Shown: piece after piece, positions 53,736-63,175 of the stretch
How the letters are laid out: every line of letters begins with the position of its first letter
Position numbering within the stretch: position 1 is the stretch's first letter
Origin: Micromonospora yangpuensis
Lineage (GTDB): Bacteria > Actinomycetota > Actinomycetes > Mycobacteriales > Micromonosporaceae
Direction of reading: 5' to 3'
Assembly (NCBI RefSeq): GCF_900091615.1
Contig: NZ_FMIA01000002.1
Coordinates: forward strand, 3,162,001-3,226,000
Length of the DNA: 64,000 bases
Program-made: the position numbers and the translations under genes
Notes under the pieces: generated by a model
The model's database searches: none
What the model was told of the DNA's origin: nothing
Seen by the model: the letters and a program-made list of their open reading frames with translations, nothing else

Positions 53736-54968
53736 TCACTCGGCGCCCCGGAAGTGGCCGGTGAGGCGGCCCAGCTTCATGGCCAGGTGCAGGCAGAGCC
53801 GCTCGTTGCCGTCCTTCAGGTCGGTCTGGGCCAACTGCTCGACCCGTTGCAGCCGGTAGTAGAGGGTGGTCCGGTGCAGTCGGAGCCGCTCGGCGGTGGC
53901 GTGCGCGTTGCCGGCCAGGTCGAGGTAGGCCTCCAGGGTCTCCAGCAGCACCTGGTACGAGTCGTCGCGCAGCAGTCGCTCCAGCCCCGGGTGCACCCCG
54001 GCGATGTCCAGCTGCGGGCCGTCCAACCGGGACAGCACCCGGTAGATGCCCAGGTTGGACCAGGAGACCACCCGGCCAAGCGCGGGCAGCTGCACCGCGA
54101 CCCGGGCGGCCTGGGCGGCCTCCTGGTACGACTGCACCGCGTCGAGCAGCCGGGGCCGGTGTTCCCCGATCCCGGTGACCGTCCGGTCGATGGTGGCCAG
54201 CCCCCGGGTGGCGTGCCGTAGGGCCTCGTCCAGGTGGCCGGCGGCGGCCTCGGGTCCGGGCCGACCGGCGACCCGGCCGCCGAGGGTCAGCAGCACCCCG
54301 TGGTCGTGCCAGACCAGGTGCAGCGACTCCCGTACGCCCAGCCACCGGCGGGTGGTCACCAACGCCTGCTCCAGGGCGATCCGGGCGACCTCGTCGGGCT
54401 GCGCTCCGTCCCGCGCCACCAGCTGCGCGACCAGCGCGGTGGTGGGCCCGTCGCCGGCCACCCGACCCTCCTCCAACAGGGCCCGGGCCGCGTGCTCGCG
54501 CGCCTGGCGGCTCTCCACCAGCAACGTCCGGGTGGCCTCGGTCTCCCGCTGCGAGGCCAGCTCACCCAGCAGGTTCTCCCGGTACAGGGCGAGCGACAGG
54601 TCGGCGAAGGCACTGGTAGCGGTGGCGATGTCGGCGTCGGTCATCGTCTCGTCGACGTCGATGAACCAGACGAAGCCGAGCAGCAGCTCGTCGTGCCAGA
54701 TCGGCACACAGACCCGGGGCAGCAGGTCGAGGTCGCCGTAGGCCGGGGTGCGGACCGGTTCCCGGGCGGTGAGCACCCCCATGTCCCGGAACCAGGCGAT
54801 CACCTCCGGGGTGGTCTGCCGGCGCAGGATCGACATCCGACGTACCTCGTCCATCGGCCCGTCGTGCTCGCTGTAGACGACCACCCGCTGCCGCCGGTCC
54901 TCGATCAGGGCCGGTCGGCCGACCCGGGCGGCGACGGCGTCGACGATGCGTTGCAGCTCACCTTGCAT
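53736..54968 (-). CDS. PucR/CdaR-type transcriptional regulator
   Basis: 410 aa. A GAF-like sensory region (LLPRVCVPIWHDELLLGFVWFID, about 75-130) is followed by a coiled-coil-like helix (FADLSLALYRENLLGELASQRE) and the C-terminal PucR HTH: LETLEAYLDLAGNAHATAERLRLHRTTLYYRLQRVEQL in part. Such proteins activate purine or sugar-acid catabolic genes. The reading frame is open upstream, with LFEQLNQGEP just before; ATG 54968 (GGGAGA upstream) is used, but a TTG start 70 bp earlier is possible. The serine recombinase gene lies 185 bp upstream on the same strand. Confidence 0.83.
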   Translation of the reverse strand: MQGELQRIVDAVAARVGRPALIEDRRQRVVVYSEHDGPMDEVRRMSILRRQTTPEVIAWFRDMGVLTAREPVRTPAYGDLDLLPRVCVPIWHDELLLGFVWFIDVDETMTDADIATATSAFADLSLALYRENLLGELASQRETEATRTLLVESRQAREHAARALLEEGRVAGDGPTTALVAQLVARDGAQPDEVARIALEQALVTTRRWLGVRESLHLVWHDHGVLLTLGGRVAGRPGPEAAAGHLDEALRHATRGLATIDRTVTGIGEHRPRLLDAVQSYQEAAQAARVAVQLPALGRVVSWSNLGIYRVLSRLDGPQLDIAGVHPGLERLLRDDSYQVLLETLEAYLDLAGNAHATAERLRLHRTTLYYRLQRVEQLAQTDLKDGNERLCLHLAMKLGRLTGHFRGAE

Positions 54969-55153
54969 GAACGTGGGTTCTCCCTGGTTGAGCTGCTCGA
55001 AGAGGGCGGCAGCCAGCCACTGCCCACCCTCCGGTGCCGGTGGGTCCGGGCGCAAGGTCCACTGCGCAACTACCGACAGAAGAACGCCGCGGTGGGGCCA
55101 GAACAAGTGCGTACGAACAGTCCGCGTGCTGCGGGCGGTACGGCGGGCCCCGA

Positions 55154-56785
55154 TTACACGTCTTCGGCCGGTCGCGCCCACTCGATCGAGACGCGCGATT
55201 CGGCCGACCCTCGGCCGCCGCGTGTCGCCGACTTCCGCACGGTGATTGAGCCGACGAACGTCGCGACCAGGGTTCGCCGCTCGGCCAGCGACGCGCCGGC
55301 CCACCACGACCCCGGCCCGAGCGGGTCCGACCCAGGCTCGCCGAGCCACTCGCCGATAGGGAGAGTGGGCGACGCGGCGTTGTCGATCTCGGCGAGCTGG
55401 GCGGTCAGTAGATCGATCCGGCCGGACAGCGACCGTTCGGAGTCCAGGAAACGGCGCTTCCCGATCGTGCCGGAGTATCCGCCCGCCGCCCGGTCGTCAT
55501 ACAGCTCGGTGAGGGTGCGCTCGGCGTCGTCCAGCTCGCCCGCGATGGCCCCGCGCTGGGCGGCTACAGCCGGGTCCGCCGAGGCGACCCCGAACCGGCG
55601 CGTTGCCTCGGCGATCGTGTCGAGGGTGTCCGGGGCGTATTCGGCGGTGGCGATCAGGGCGAAGATTCGGCGGGCAATGTAGTCGTCGAGCGCGAGCATG
55701 GCGATGGCGCAGCCGCCACTGTGTGTGCCGGGGAGCCGACGGCCGGGGGCGCGGTTGCACAAGTACGTCGACTTGTACTCGACATCATTGATTCGGTGCG
55801 ACTTCATGAGCGATCCGCACTCGCAGCGCAGCACCCCGAGGGAGCCGAGCAGAGAGGCCACGTCGCGCCGCAACGGGACGACGGGGGACGGCTTGCCGTC
55901 GAGTATGGCTTGCACCGTGTACCACTCGTGTGGGTCGACAAGCGCCGGGTGAGTGCGGACTGGCTCGCCGCTCTCGTCGCGTACGAGGCGGTATCCGATC
56001 ACGTTGGCCCCTTGCCGGCCGTCCTTGCGGGTGGAATAGACCACCTCGGCGGCGTAGCCGGCGATCCGGGGGTCACGCAGGATGCGGTTCACCGTGCGGG
56101 GACGCCACGCGCTGTTGGCGGCGAGTTTGCCGGTGGTCTGCCCCCGAGTGGGGACGTTGGCCGCGTTCAGGGCGGCGGCGAGTCCGCCGACGGTCGCGGG
56201 CGAGGTCGGAGACAGCATCCAATCGAACATACGGCGGATGATCGCGACCTCGAAGTCATTGCGGATGAGTAGTTGAATCGTGATCGGTCGCCCGTCGGGG
56301 CTGCGTCGAACCTCGGGGGTTAGTGCGAAGCCGTACGGGGCCTTGCCGGAGACGTAGCCGCCTAGGTCGCGGGCAAGGGCCTTCGCGGCCTTTACGTTGA
56401 TACTCTTCGTCTTCGACTCTCCGTGCGCCTGATCGAGCCTCATGATCAGGTGGATTAGATCCACTAGGTTGCCCCGGCGGAACTCGCCTTCGGCCACGCT
56501 GACGATGGTCACGCCCCGGTTGAGCAGGTCGGTAACGACGGGGATGGCGTCGAGGGGGTCAAGGCGAGACAGCCGGGAAATGTAATAGACGATGATCATA
56601 TTGATGCGGCCGGAGTGGCAATCGGCTACCAGCCGATCGAAGCCGGGGCGCTCGGTCCCGCTGAACGCACTGATGCCGAGGTCTTCGTACCAATCGACCC
56701 AGGTCGCGCCCATCTGGTCGGATCGGCCCCGCGCGGCGGTCTTCTGGATGACCGTAGACACCTCACCGCCACCCTCGCGCTTCAC
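55154..56785 (-). CDS. Large serine recombinase, probably disabled by a 5' frameshift
   Basis: 543 aa from GTG 56785. Resolvase domain (IVYYISRLSRLDPLDAIPVV, GVTIVSVAEGEF, LIMRLDQAHGESKTKS), recombinase zinc-ribbon (CECGSLMKSHR, YLCNR, GGCAI) and a coiled-coil-rich C-terminus. Family members begin with YxRxS, where Ser is the nucleophile. That sequence (GYGRQS, Ser codon 56786-56788) lies directly upstream in frame but has no start codon before a TAG at 56834. Adding one base to a run of four C (56823-56826) gives MPPFKHRVGGYGRQSVKREGG from ATG 56829. It is either a frameshifted pseudogene or a sequencing error. Confidence 0.85.
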   Translation of the reverse strand: MKREGGGEVSTVIQKTAARGRSDQMGATWVDWYEDLGISAFSGTERPGFDRLVADCHSGRINMIIVYYISRLSRLDPLDAIPVVTDLLNRGVTIVSVAEGEFRRGNLVDLIHLIMRLDQAHGESKTKSINVKAAKALARDLGGYVSGKAPYGFALTPEVRRSPDGRPITIQLLIRNDFEVAIIRRMFDWMLSPTSPATVGGLAAALNAANVPTRGQTTGKLAANSAWRPRTVNRILRDPRIAGYAAEVVYSTRKDGRQGANVIGYRLVRDESGEPVRTHPALVDPHEWYTVQAILDGKPSPVVPLRRDVASLLGSLGVLRCECGSLMKSHRINDVEYKSTYLCNRAPGRRLPGTHSGGCAIAMLALDDYIARRIFALIATAEYAPDTLDTIAEATRRFGVASADPAVAAQRGAIAGELDDAERTLTELYDDRAAGGYSGTIGKRRFLDSERSLSGRIDLLTAQLAEIDNAASPTLPIGEWLGEPGSDPLGPGSWWAGASLAERRTLVATFVGSITVRKSATRGGRGSAESRVSIEWARPAEDV

Positions 56786-56860
56786 CGACTGACGGCCGTA
56801 TCCACCGACCCGATGCTTGAAAGGGGCATTGATCTACTATACCCCTGTTACTAATTACTG

Positions 56861-57010
56861 ACGGCAAGTACGGCGTCGACCTTGCCGAGTTCGGCCGAGC
56901 GCTGGTCCGGCGCTGGTGGCGGCGCCCTGCTGCGTGGCTGGCCGGGCGGGATCGACGCGGCCACCCTCGACCGGCACCTGCGGGAGCTGGTGCTGGCCGA
57001 CACCCCGTGA
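56861..57010 (+). pseudogene. 3' remnant of an unidentified gene
   Basis: The frame running to TGA 57008-57010 reads AERWSGAGGGALLRGWPGGI then DAATLDRHLRELVLADTP, with actinomycete-like codon use, and is preceded by TAA at 56852 without a start or RBS. It looks like the truncated end of an ORF cut by insertion of the recombinase. I do not recognise the family. The gap 56830-57237 otherwise holds only the promoter region of the exopolysaccharide operon. Confidence 0.4.
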
Positions 57011-57237
57011 CCGACAGGCGTCGGACCGGGTTGACCGAGGGTGAACTTCTCGTGTCGCAGGGTGGTCGGTGGTTGGCTCCCGGCCGGTTCCGCCTGCTCT
57101 TTCGGTGCCCGGCTGCCCGGACGTGCCGGGACGGTTACCTGTCCGGGCCTGGTCAGGGGCGGTGTCGATGATCTAGCGTCCCGTGCGCGGGAGTGTCTGA
57201 TCAACGACAATCGGCCGACCCGATCCGAGGGAGAACT

Positions 57238-58701
57238 GTGCGATCTTCTGACCGAGCCGCCACACCGGCCGGCCAACTCGGCCCGGACCCGTCGGAACCG
57301 ACCGGCCCGGTCGGCCCGGCCCGGCCCAGCGCGGCCGGTCAGGTCGGCCCGGACCCGGTGGGACCGGGTGCGACCGGGGCGCCGGGGCGTCCGCTGCGGG
57401 TGGCGATGATCGGCCAGAAGGGGCTGCCGGCCACCTACGGCGGCATCGAGCGGCACGTGGAGGAGATGGCGAGTCGACTGGCCGACTTCGGCCACCAGGT
57501 CACGGTCTACTGCCGGGACAGCTACGGCGAGGTCCCCGACCAGCGGTACCGGGGCATCCGACTGCGCCGGGCCGGCACCGTGGCCAGCAAACACCTCGAC
57601 GCGATCGTGCACTCGGCCACCTCCACCGTGGCGGCCCTGCGGGAACGCCCCGACATCGTGCACTACCACGGGCTCGGCCCGGTGCTGGTGGCGCCGCTGG
57701 CCCGGTACGCCTCCCGGTCGAAGGTGGTGCTGACCGTGCACGGCCTGGACAACCAGCGGGGCAAGTGGGGGCGGCTGGCCCGCGCCGTGCTCGGCACCGC
57801 GTACCGGCTCAGCGGGTACGTCCCGGACGCCCGGGTGACCGTGTCGCGCGGGCTGGCCGCGCACTACGCGTCCCGGTTCGGCCGGCCCGCCCGCTACATC
57901 CCCAACGGGGTCGCCAGCCCCCGGCACCTGCCGCCCCGGGAACTGGACCGGCACGGCCTGCCCCCCGGCGGCTACCTGCTGCTGGTCGGTCGGCTGGTCC
58001 CGGAGAAGGCCGCCGACCTGCTGATCCGGACGTTCCGGCGGCTGCCGACCGAGCTGCGGCTCGCCGTGGTCGGCGGGTCGGCCTTCACCGACGAGTACGT
58101 CACCCGGCTGCGGCAGGCCGCCGGCGACGACCCCCGCATCGTGTTCACCGGTTTCGCCTACGGCGACGAACTGGCCGAGCTGTACTCGCACGCGGCGGCC
58201 TTCGTCCAGCCGTCCCGGTTGGAGGGGCTGCCGCTGACCCTGCTGGAGGCGGCCTCCTACGGGCTGCCCGTGGTGGCCAGTGACATCGAGCCGCACGTGG
58301 AGGTGCTGGGCGCCGACGCGCCCGGCCGGCGGCTGTTCCGCGACGGTGACGGCGACGACCTGCTGCGGGCGCTGGAGACGGTCACCGCCGACCTGGCCGC
58401 GGAGCGCACCGGCGCCAAGGCGCTGCGTGACCGGGTGCTCGCCGAGTACAGCTGGGACAGCGCCGCCCGCGACCTGGAACGCCTCTACCTCGACCTCGCC
58501 GCACGACGGCCGGCCGGCACGGGCCCGCGCACGGGTCCGGTCGACGGTACGGACCCGCGCACGGGTACGGTCGCGGCCGGGACCTCCGTCGTCGACCGCA
58601 CACCGGTCGACGGGGAGAGCGCCGGTGACGGGCCGGCCGTTACGCCGTCCACGCCCGGCGCAACGGCCCATGTCCCCGCCCGGCGGCAGCCGATAGATTA
58701 G
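57238..58701 (+). CDS. GT4-family glycosyltransferase
   Basis: 487 aa. Residues 1-50 are a Pro/Gly-rich acidic leader; then GT-B fold with VAMIGQKGLPATYGGIERHV at the N-terminus, VLTVHGLDNQRGKWGRLAR, LLLVGRLVPEKAADLLIRTF and the donor-site E-x7-E as RLEGLPLTLLEAASYGLPVV. GTG 57238 follows GAGGGAGA and starts the leader; the C-terminal 80 aa are Thr/Gly/Arg-rich with TGPRTGPVDGTDPRTGTV repeats. It probably transfers a sugar in assembly of the cell-surface polysaccharide made by the next genes. Confidence 0.9.
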   Translation: MRSSDRAATPAGQLGPDPSEPTGPVGPARPSAAGQVGPDPVGPGATGAPGRPLRVAMIGQKGLPATYGGIERHVEEMASRLADFGHQVTVYCRDSYGEVPDQRYRGIRLRRAGTVASKHLDAIVHSATSTVAALRERPDIVHYHGLGPVLVAPLARYASRSKVVLTVHGLDNQRGKWGRLARAVLGTAYRLSGYVPDARVTVSRGLAAHYASRFGRPARYIPNGVASPRHLPPRELDRHGLPPGGYLLLVGRLVPEKAADLLIRTFRRLPTELRLAVVGGSAFTDEYVTRLRQAAGDDPRIVFTGFAYGDELAELYSHAAAFVQPSRLEGLPLTLLEAASYGLPVVASDIEPHVEVLGADAPGRRLFRDGDGDDLLRALETVTADLAAERTGAKALRDRVLAEYSWDSAARDLERLYLDLAARRPAGTGPRTGPVDGTDPRTGTVAAGTSVVDRTPVDGESAGDGPAVTPSTPGATAHVPARRQPID

Positions 58702-58736
58702 GCCGTTCTTCCGGTCCCGCGCCGCGAGCCGCACCT

Positions 58737-60326
58737 GTGGGTCGGCGGGTGACCGGCCCCGAGGCACCCCTACGAGCGAGTGGTCGGCGATCAGTGGACG
58801 GACGGCACGACGGCACGGCGGTGGCTTCCGGCCGGCCGGACGCGGCGGTGGGCTCTGGCCGGCCGGACGCGGCGGTGGGCTCTGGCCGGCCCGGCCGGGC
58901 GGTGGGCCGGGATCCGGTGGGGTGGCTGCTGACCGGTGGCGCGGCCGTGCTCTGCGCCGCGGTGGCGGTGCTGGCCGGGCTGGCGACCGGGCAGGGCAAC
59001 CCGATAGGTGTGCTGCTGCCCCTGGTGGTCGCCACCGGGTTGATCGTCGCGGTGCTCGCGCTTACCCGCTTCGCGGCGTACGTGCTGCTGATGCTCGCGG
59101 TGCGCTCCTGCGTCGACCTGTTCAAGGTCAGCGGCCCGACCGCCGGCCGGGCCGACCTGGGCCCGTCGGCCCGCGCATTGGACCTGTCGACCATCCTCGC
59201 CGTGCTGTTCCTGCTGGCCGCCGGGCTCTGGCTGGCCGCCCAACTGCGCCAGCGGGGCCGGTTGCGCGGCTCCCCACTCGGCGTGGCCCTGCTCCTGGTC
59301 GGGGCGACGTCACTGGTGAGCGCGGTCGGCGCGGCACAGCCGGTGCCCAGCGGCCTGGAGGCGCTGCGGATCGGCACCGTGGTGGTGATGTTCGTCGTGC
59401 TGGAGCAGCTGATGCCGGACCTGCCGGCGGTGCGCCGGGTGCTGCTCGCCGCGTACGCCTCGCTGGCGCTGGCGCTGGGCTACACCGTGCTGATGTCGCT
59501 GCTGGGCAGCCCGCCGGCCGAGGTCAAGGGCGACTTCACCCGGATCAGCGGCCCGTTCAGCCAGTCCACCACCTTCGGCCGGTACCTGATGTTCATGGTG
59601 ATCTTCGGGTTCGGGATCCACCGCTACCTGAGCCGCCGGCTGCGGCTCGGCCTCGGCGTGCTGCTCGCCCTGTCGCTGGTGTTCCTGCTGCTGACCAACA
59701 CCCGCAGCGCCATCCTCGGCGCGGCGCTGGGCCTGCTCGTGGTGGCGGTGTTGCACCGCAGCCGGGCCCTGCTGCTGGCGCTCTGCGTGGTCGCGGTGAC
59801 CGCCACCGCCCTGCTGCCGACGGTGACGCAGCGGTTCGGGCAGCTCGCCGACAGCACCGCCGTCGGTGGCGGACCCACCGGCAACACCCTGGCCTGGCGG
59901 GTCGGCTACTGGTCGGAGATCGTCTCGTTGGCCAACCGCAACCCGGTCACCGGGATCGGGCCCAACATGACCAAGTTCGAGGCCGACGAGGCGAAGAAGC
60001 CGCACAACGACTTCCTGCGCGCGTACGTGGAGACCGGGCTGGCCGGTCTGCTGGCCTACCTGGCGATGATGGCGCTCTGCGTACACACCGGGCTGACCGC
60101 GCTGCGGCGGGCCCCACCGGGCACCCTCGGCCGGGGCATCGCGGTCGGCTTCGTCGGCTGCGCGGTCGCCTTCGTCGCGGTCAGCGCGGCCTCCAACGTC
60201 ATCTCGAACGTGGTCACGCTCTGGTACTACGTCGCCTTCGCGGCGGCGGCCAGCGCGATCGCCCGAGGGGTGCACCTGGGCCCGACACCGGCCCCGCCGG
60301 TACCGGCCGGACGGATTATCGGATGA
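58737..60326 (+). CDS. O-antigen ligase/polymerase family (Wzy-like) membrane protein
   Basis: 529 aa with about 10 to 11 transmembrane segments. The Wzy_C motif region is LTNTRSAILGAALGLLVV, and the periplasmic part has NPVTGIGPNMTKF and PHNDFLRAYVETGLAG. The first 55 residues contain a 9-aa tandem repeat (SGRPDAAVG, 27-bp units at 58827 and 58854). GTG 58737 is used without a clear RBS; GTG 58749 is an alternative. It probably polymerises or ligates oligosaccharide repeats outside the membrane. Confidence 0.85.
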   Translation: MGRRVTGPEAPLRASGRRSVDGRHDGTAVASGRPDAAVGSGRPDAAVGSGRPGRAVGRDPVGWLLTGGAAVLCAAVAVLAGLATGQGNPIGVLLPLVVATGLIVAVLALTRFAAYVLLMLAVRSCVDLFKVSGPTAGRADLGPSARALDLSTILAVLFLLAAGLWLAAQLRQRGRLRGSPLGVALLLVGATSLVSAVGAAQPVPSGLEALRIGTVVVMFVVLEQLMPDLPAVRRVLLAAYASLALALGYTVLMSLLGSPPAEVKGDFTRISGPFSQSTTFGRYLMFMVIFGFGIHRYLSRRLRLGLGVLLALSLVFLLLTNTRSAILGAALGLLVVAVLHRSRALLLALCVVAVTATALLPTVTQRFGQLADSTAVGGGPTGNTLAWRVGYWSEIVSLANRNPVTGIGPNMTKFEADEAKKPHNDFLRAYVETGLAGLLAYLAMMALCVHTGLTALRRAPPGTLGRGIAVGFVGCAVAFVAVSAASNVISNVVTLWYYVAFAAAASAIARGVHLGPTPAPPVPAGRIIG

Positions 60327-60352
60327 TCTACCAGACAGTGGGGAGCGCAAGG

Positions 60353-61615
60353 GTGGAGATCGTCGACTATCTGCGGGTCGCGCGGCGTCGACTCTGGATA
60401 CTGCTGGGACTGCCGCTGGTCGCCGCGGCGGTGGCGGCGTCGGTCGTGCTGCTCGGCCCCGACCGGTACGCGGGTACCTCCTACGTGGCGGCCCCGGCGC
60501 TGGTCGGCGGCAACGCGGCCCAGCAGTACACCGGCACCCAGGCGGCCAACCAGTTCGCGGCGGCCTTCGCCGCGGCCGTGACCTCCCCGCAGGTCCTCGA
60601 CCAGGTGTCCACCGACACCGGGGTCGACGCGGGGATCCTGCGTGCCGGGCTGAAGGTCGAACAGGTGGGCGCGAGCAGCCAGCTCACCCTCACCTACACC
60701 GCCACCGCCCGGGACTCGGTCGCCCCGGTGCTGGCCGCGACCGGCCAGCGGGCGCTGGCGTTCCTCTTCACCAGCCAGGTCGCCATCGCCACCGACGAGG
60801 TGAAGGCGGCCACCGACGAGCTGACCACCGCCACCAAGGCGATCAACGAGTGGGAGAAGACCAACAAGGTAAGCCAGCCGGACAAGCTCTACCAGGCGAC
60901 CCTGCAGGAGATCGCCAGCCTGCGGCAGCAACGGTTGCAGATGGAGGCCGTCGGCAACGGCCGGGGTGCCGCCGCCGCCAGCGAGGCGATCACCGCCGGG
61001 CAGAAGCGGCTGGACGGGCTCGGCCCGAAGCTGCCCGACTACCAGGCGCTGCTGGCCCAGCGGGACACCGCCAGCGGTGCGCTGGCCAACGCCCGGCAGG
61101 GTCTGCAGCAGGCCCGGGCCCAGTCCCAGGCCGCCGATCCGGCCCAGGTGGTCAGCGCCGGCCAGGTGCAACCGGTCTCCCGGACCCGTGCGGTGACCGG
61201 GCTGGTGCTGCCGGTCTCGGGTGCCGGCCTGCTGCTGGCCGTCCTGCTGGTGGCGATGTTGGAGCAGTTGTCCCGCAACCGGTCGACGGCCGCTCGGGCC
61301 GCGGTCGCCGACGGCCCCGCGGCTGGCACTCCGGCGGCGATCGGCCCGGCCCCGGCGACCGGACGGGCGGTGCCGTACCCGCGCGGCACCGTGACCGGCC
61401 CGGCGGCGGACAACCGCGGCACCGTGACCGGGCCGGCAGCGGATACCCGCGGCACCGTGACCGGGCCGGCAGGGGGCGCCCGGGGTGCCGCGAGTGGGCC
61501 GGTGGACGAGGACACCGTCGTGTCGCCGGTGGTGTCGACCCGGCGGGCCGACGACGACACCGTCATCGTGCCGGCGGTCCCGGCCCGACGCTCCGACCAG
61601 CAGCGGCGCCGGTAG
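60353..61615 (+). CDS. Wzz-like chain-length/co-polymerase protein
   Basis: 420 aa. The start is EIVDYLRVARRRLW (Wzz N-terminus), TM1 about 16-36 (ILLGLPLVAAAVAASVVLL), an extracellular domain with long helices (KAATDELTTATKAINEWEK, LQQARAQSQAAD), and TM2 about 285-305 (LVLPVSGAGLLLAVLLVAML). No tyrosine-kinase domain is fused. The Ala/Thr/Gly-rich C-terminal tail has three 11-aa units GTVTGPAAD[NT]R. GTG 60353 has GGGGAG at 9 nt; ATG 60323 overlapping the previous stop is the alternative. It controls polysaccharide chain length. Confidence 0.85.
   Translation: MEIVDYLRVARRRLWILLGLPLVAAAVAASVVLLGPDRYAGTSYVAAPALVGGNAAQQYTGTQAANQFAAAFAAAVTSPQVLDQVSTDTGVDAGILRAGLKVEQVGASSQLTLTYTATARDSVAPVLAATGQRALAFLFTSQVAIATDEVKAATDELTTATKAINEWEKTNKVSQPDKLYQATLQEIASLRQQRLQMEAVGNGRGAAAASEAITAGQKRLDGLGPKLPDYQALLAQRDTASGALANARQGLQQARAQSQAADPAQVVSAGQVQPVSRTRAVTGLVLPVSGAGLLLAVLLVAMLEQLSRNRSTAARAAVADGPAAGTPAAIGPAPATGRAVPYPRGTVTGPAADNRGTVTGPAADTRGTVTGPAGGARGAASGPVDEDTVVSPVVSTRRADDDTVIVPAVPARRSDQQRRR
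61382..61480. repeat. 33-bp tandem repeat (3 copies) in the Wzz-like tail
   Basis: Units at 61382-61414, 61415-61447 and 61448-61480 share CGCGGCACCGTGACCGG and encode RGTVTGPAADN/T, in frame. Confidence 0.85.
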
Positions 61616-61624
61616 GTAGCTGGC

Positions 61625-63175
61625 GTGTCCGACCATTCCGGCTCCGCCGGTGACCAGCACGTCCGGTCGATGGCCCGCGGCGGCGGCCTGAACCTGGTCG
61701 GTGCCCTGCTCAGCCAGGTGGCGGTCTTCGTCATCATGCTGTTGCTGGCCCGGGTGCTGGGCATCCGCGAGGTGGGCCGGTACGCCCAGTGCTACGCCGT
61801 GCTCTCCCTGGCCGGGCTGCTGTCGCTCTCCGGGTTCCGGGCCGGACTCACCCGGTTCGTGGCGGTGCACCTGGCCGACGCCGATTCGGCGGCGCTGCGC
61901 GGCACCATCCGGTTGGGGCTGGCCGTCTCGGTCACCTCCTCGGTGGCGCTGGCGGGCGCGCTGGCCGCCGGCGCGCCCTGGCTGGCCGGCGCGCTCAACG
62001 ACCCCGAGCTGGTCACCGGGTTACGGCTGGTGGCGTTGACGCTGCCCGCCACCACGATCTGCGAGGCGGCGCTGGCGGCCACCCGGGGGTGGCGGACCCA
62101 GCGCCCGTTCACCTTCATCGGGCAGCTCTACGAGCCGGGTACCCGGCTGCTGTTGACCGCCCTGGCCCTGGTCGCCGGCGTGGGCCTGACCGGCGCGTTC
62201 TGGGCGCTGGTGGTGGCCGGCTGGTCCGCGGCGGTGCTCGCGCTGCTCGCCCTGGCCCGGCTGGTCCGGCGGGTGCCGGCGGCCCGCCCGGTCTACCGCC
62301 CCCGGCAGCTGTTCGGCTTCTCCACCGTCAGCTGGGCCTCCTCACTGTCCTCGACCGGGCTGATCTGGGCCGACACCCTGCTGCTGGGGTTCTTCGCCAA
62401 CCCCGAGATCGGCGTCTACAACGTGGCGACCCGGCTGGTCACCGTGGCGATCTTCGTGCTCGCGCCGATCAACGCCGCGTTCGGCCCGTACATCGCCTAC
62501 CTGTACCACCAGGAGCAGCTCACCGAGGTCCGGCGGGTGTACGCGGTGGCCACCGGCTGGGTGGTCCGGCTGTCGTTGCCGGCCTTCGTCGCGCTGCTGG
62601 TCCTCCCCGGCGATCTGCTGCGGGTCTTCGGTGGTGAGGTCGCCACCGGTGCGGCGGTGACCGTGATCCTGGCCCTCGGGCACCTGGTCAACGCGGCCAC
62701 CGGCCCGTGCGGCACGGTGCTGAACATGTCCGGTCGGGTGGCGCTCAACATGGCCGACAACGTGGCCGCGCTGGTGCTCAACATGCTGCTCAACGTCCTG
62801 TTCATTCCCGCGTACGGCATCGTCGGCGCGGCCACGGCCTGGAGCGTCTCGCTGATCGTGGTCAACGTCGCCCGGGTGTTCCAGGTGCGCCGGCTGATCG
62901 GCGCGCTGCCGTTCACCGTGGGCATGGCCAAGGGGCTGGCCGCCGCCGGCGTGGCGCTGCTGGCCGGGCTGCTGGTGAGCTGGCTGGTGCCGGGCTGGCA
63001 GTGGCGGCTCGGCGTCGGGCTGACCACCATCGTCGGGGTCTACCTGGCGGTCGTGGTCGCCCTCGGGCTCAGTCAGGAGGACACCATGGTGCTGCGTACC
63101 CTGCTCAGGCGTCGGCGCGGCGGCGGCCCCCGGCCCCCGGCGGCCGGCACCCCGGTGTCGGCGGGGGCCCGGTGA
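61625..63175 (+). CDS. Flippase (Wzx/MATE-like polysaccharide translocase)
   Basis: 516 aa with 12 to 14 hydrophobic helices (for example GALLSQVAVFVIMLLLARVLG, VGLTGAFWALVVAGWSAAVL, ATAWSVSLIVVNVARVF). The pattern of N-terminal MARGGGLNLVGALL and intracellular Arg-rich loops fits the polysaccharide flippase family, which moves undecaprenyl-linked oligosaccharides across the membrane. GTG 61625. It is 9 nt after the Wzz-like gene and overlaps the sulfotransferase start (GTGA), so the operon is tight. Confidence 0.9.
   Translation: MSDHSGSAGDQHVRSMARGGGLNLVGALLSQVAVFVIMLLLARVLGIREVGRYAQCYAVLSLAGLLSLSGFRAGLTRFVAVHLADADSAALRGTIRLGLAVSVTSSVALAGALAAGAPWLAGALNDPELVTGLRLVALTLPATTICEAALAATRGWRTQRPFTFIGQLYEPGTRLLLTALALVAGVGLTGAFWALVVAGWSAAVLALLALARLVRRVPAARPVYRPRQLFGFSTVSWASSLSSTGLIWADTLLLGFFANPEIGVYNVATRLVTVAIFVLAPINAAFGPYIAYLYHQEQLTEVRRVYAVATGWVVRLSLPAFVALLVLPGDLLRVFGGEVATGAAVTVILALGHLVNAATGPCGTVLNMSGRVALNMADNVAALVLNMLLNVLFIPAYGIVGAATAWSVSLIVVNVARVFQVRRLIGALPFTVGMAKGLAAAGVALLAGLLVSWLVPGWQWRLGVGLTTIVGVYLAVVVALGLSQEDTMVLRTLLRRRRGGGPRPPAAGTPVSAGAR

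Noticed and set aside
54969..55349. PucR gene extended to 55349
   Set aside because: The extra N-terminal residues run through the recombinase 3' end region and look non-coding beyond about 55045.
55138..56875. attL/attR pair at GTACGGCG
   Set aside because: Only 8 bp and GC-rich; kept as speculation in the integrase finding and not listed as a feature.
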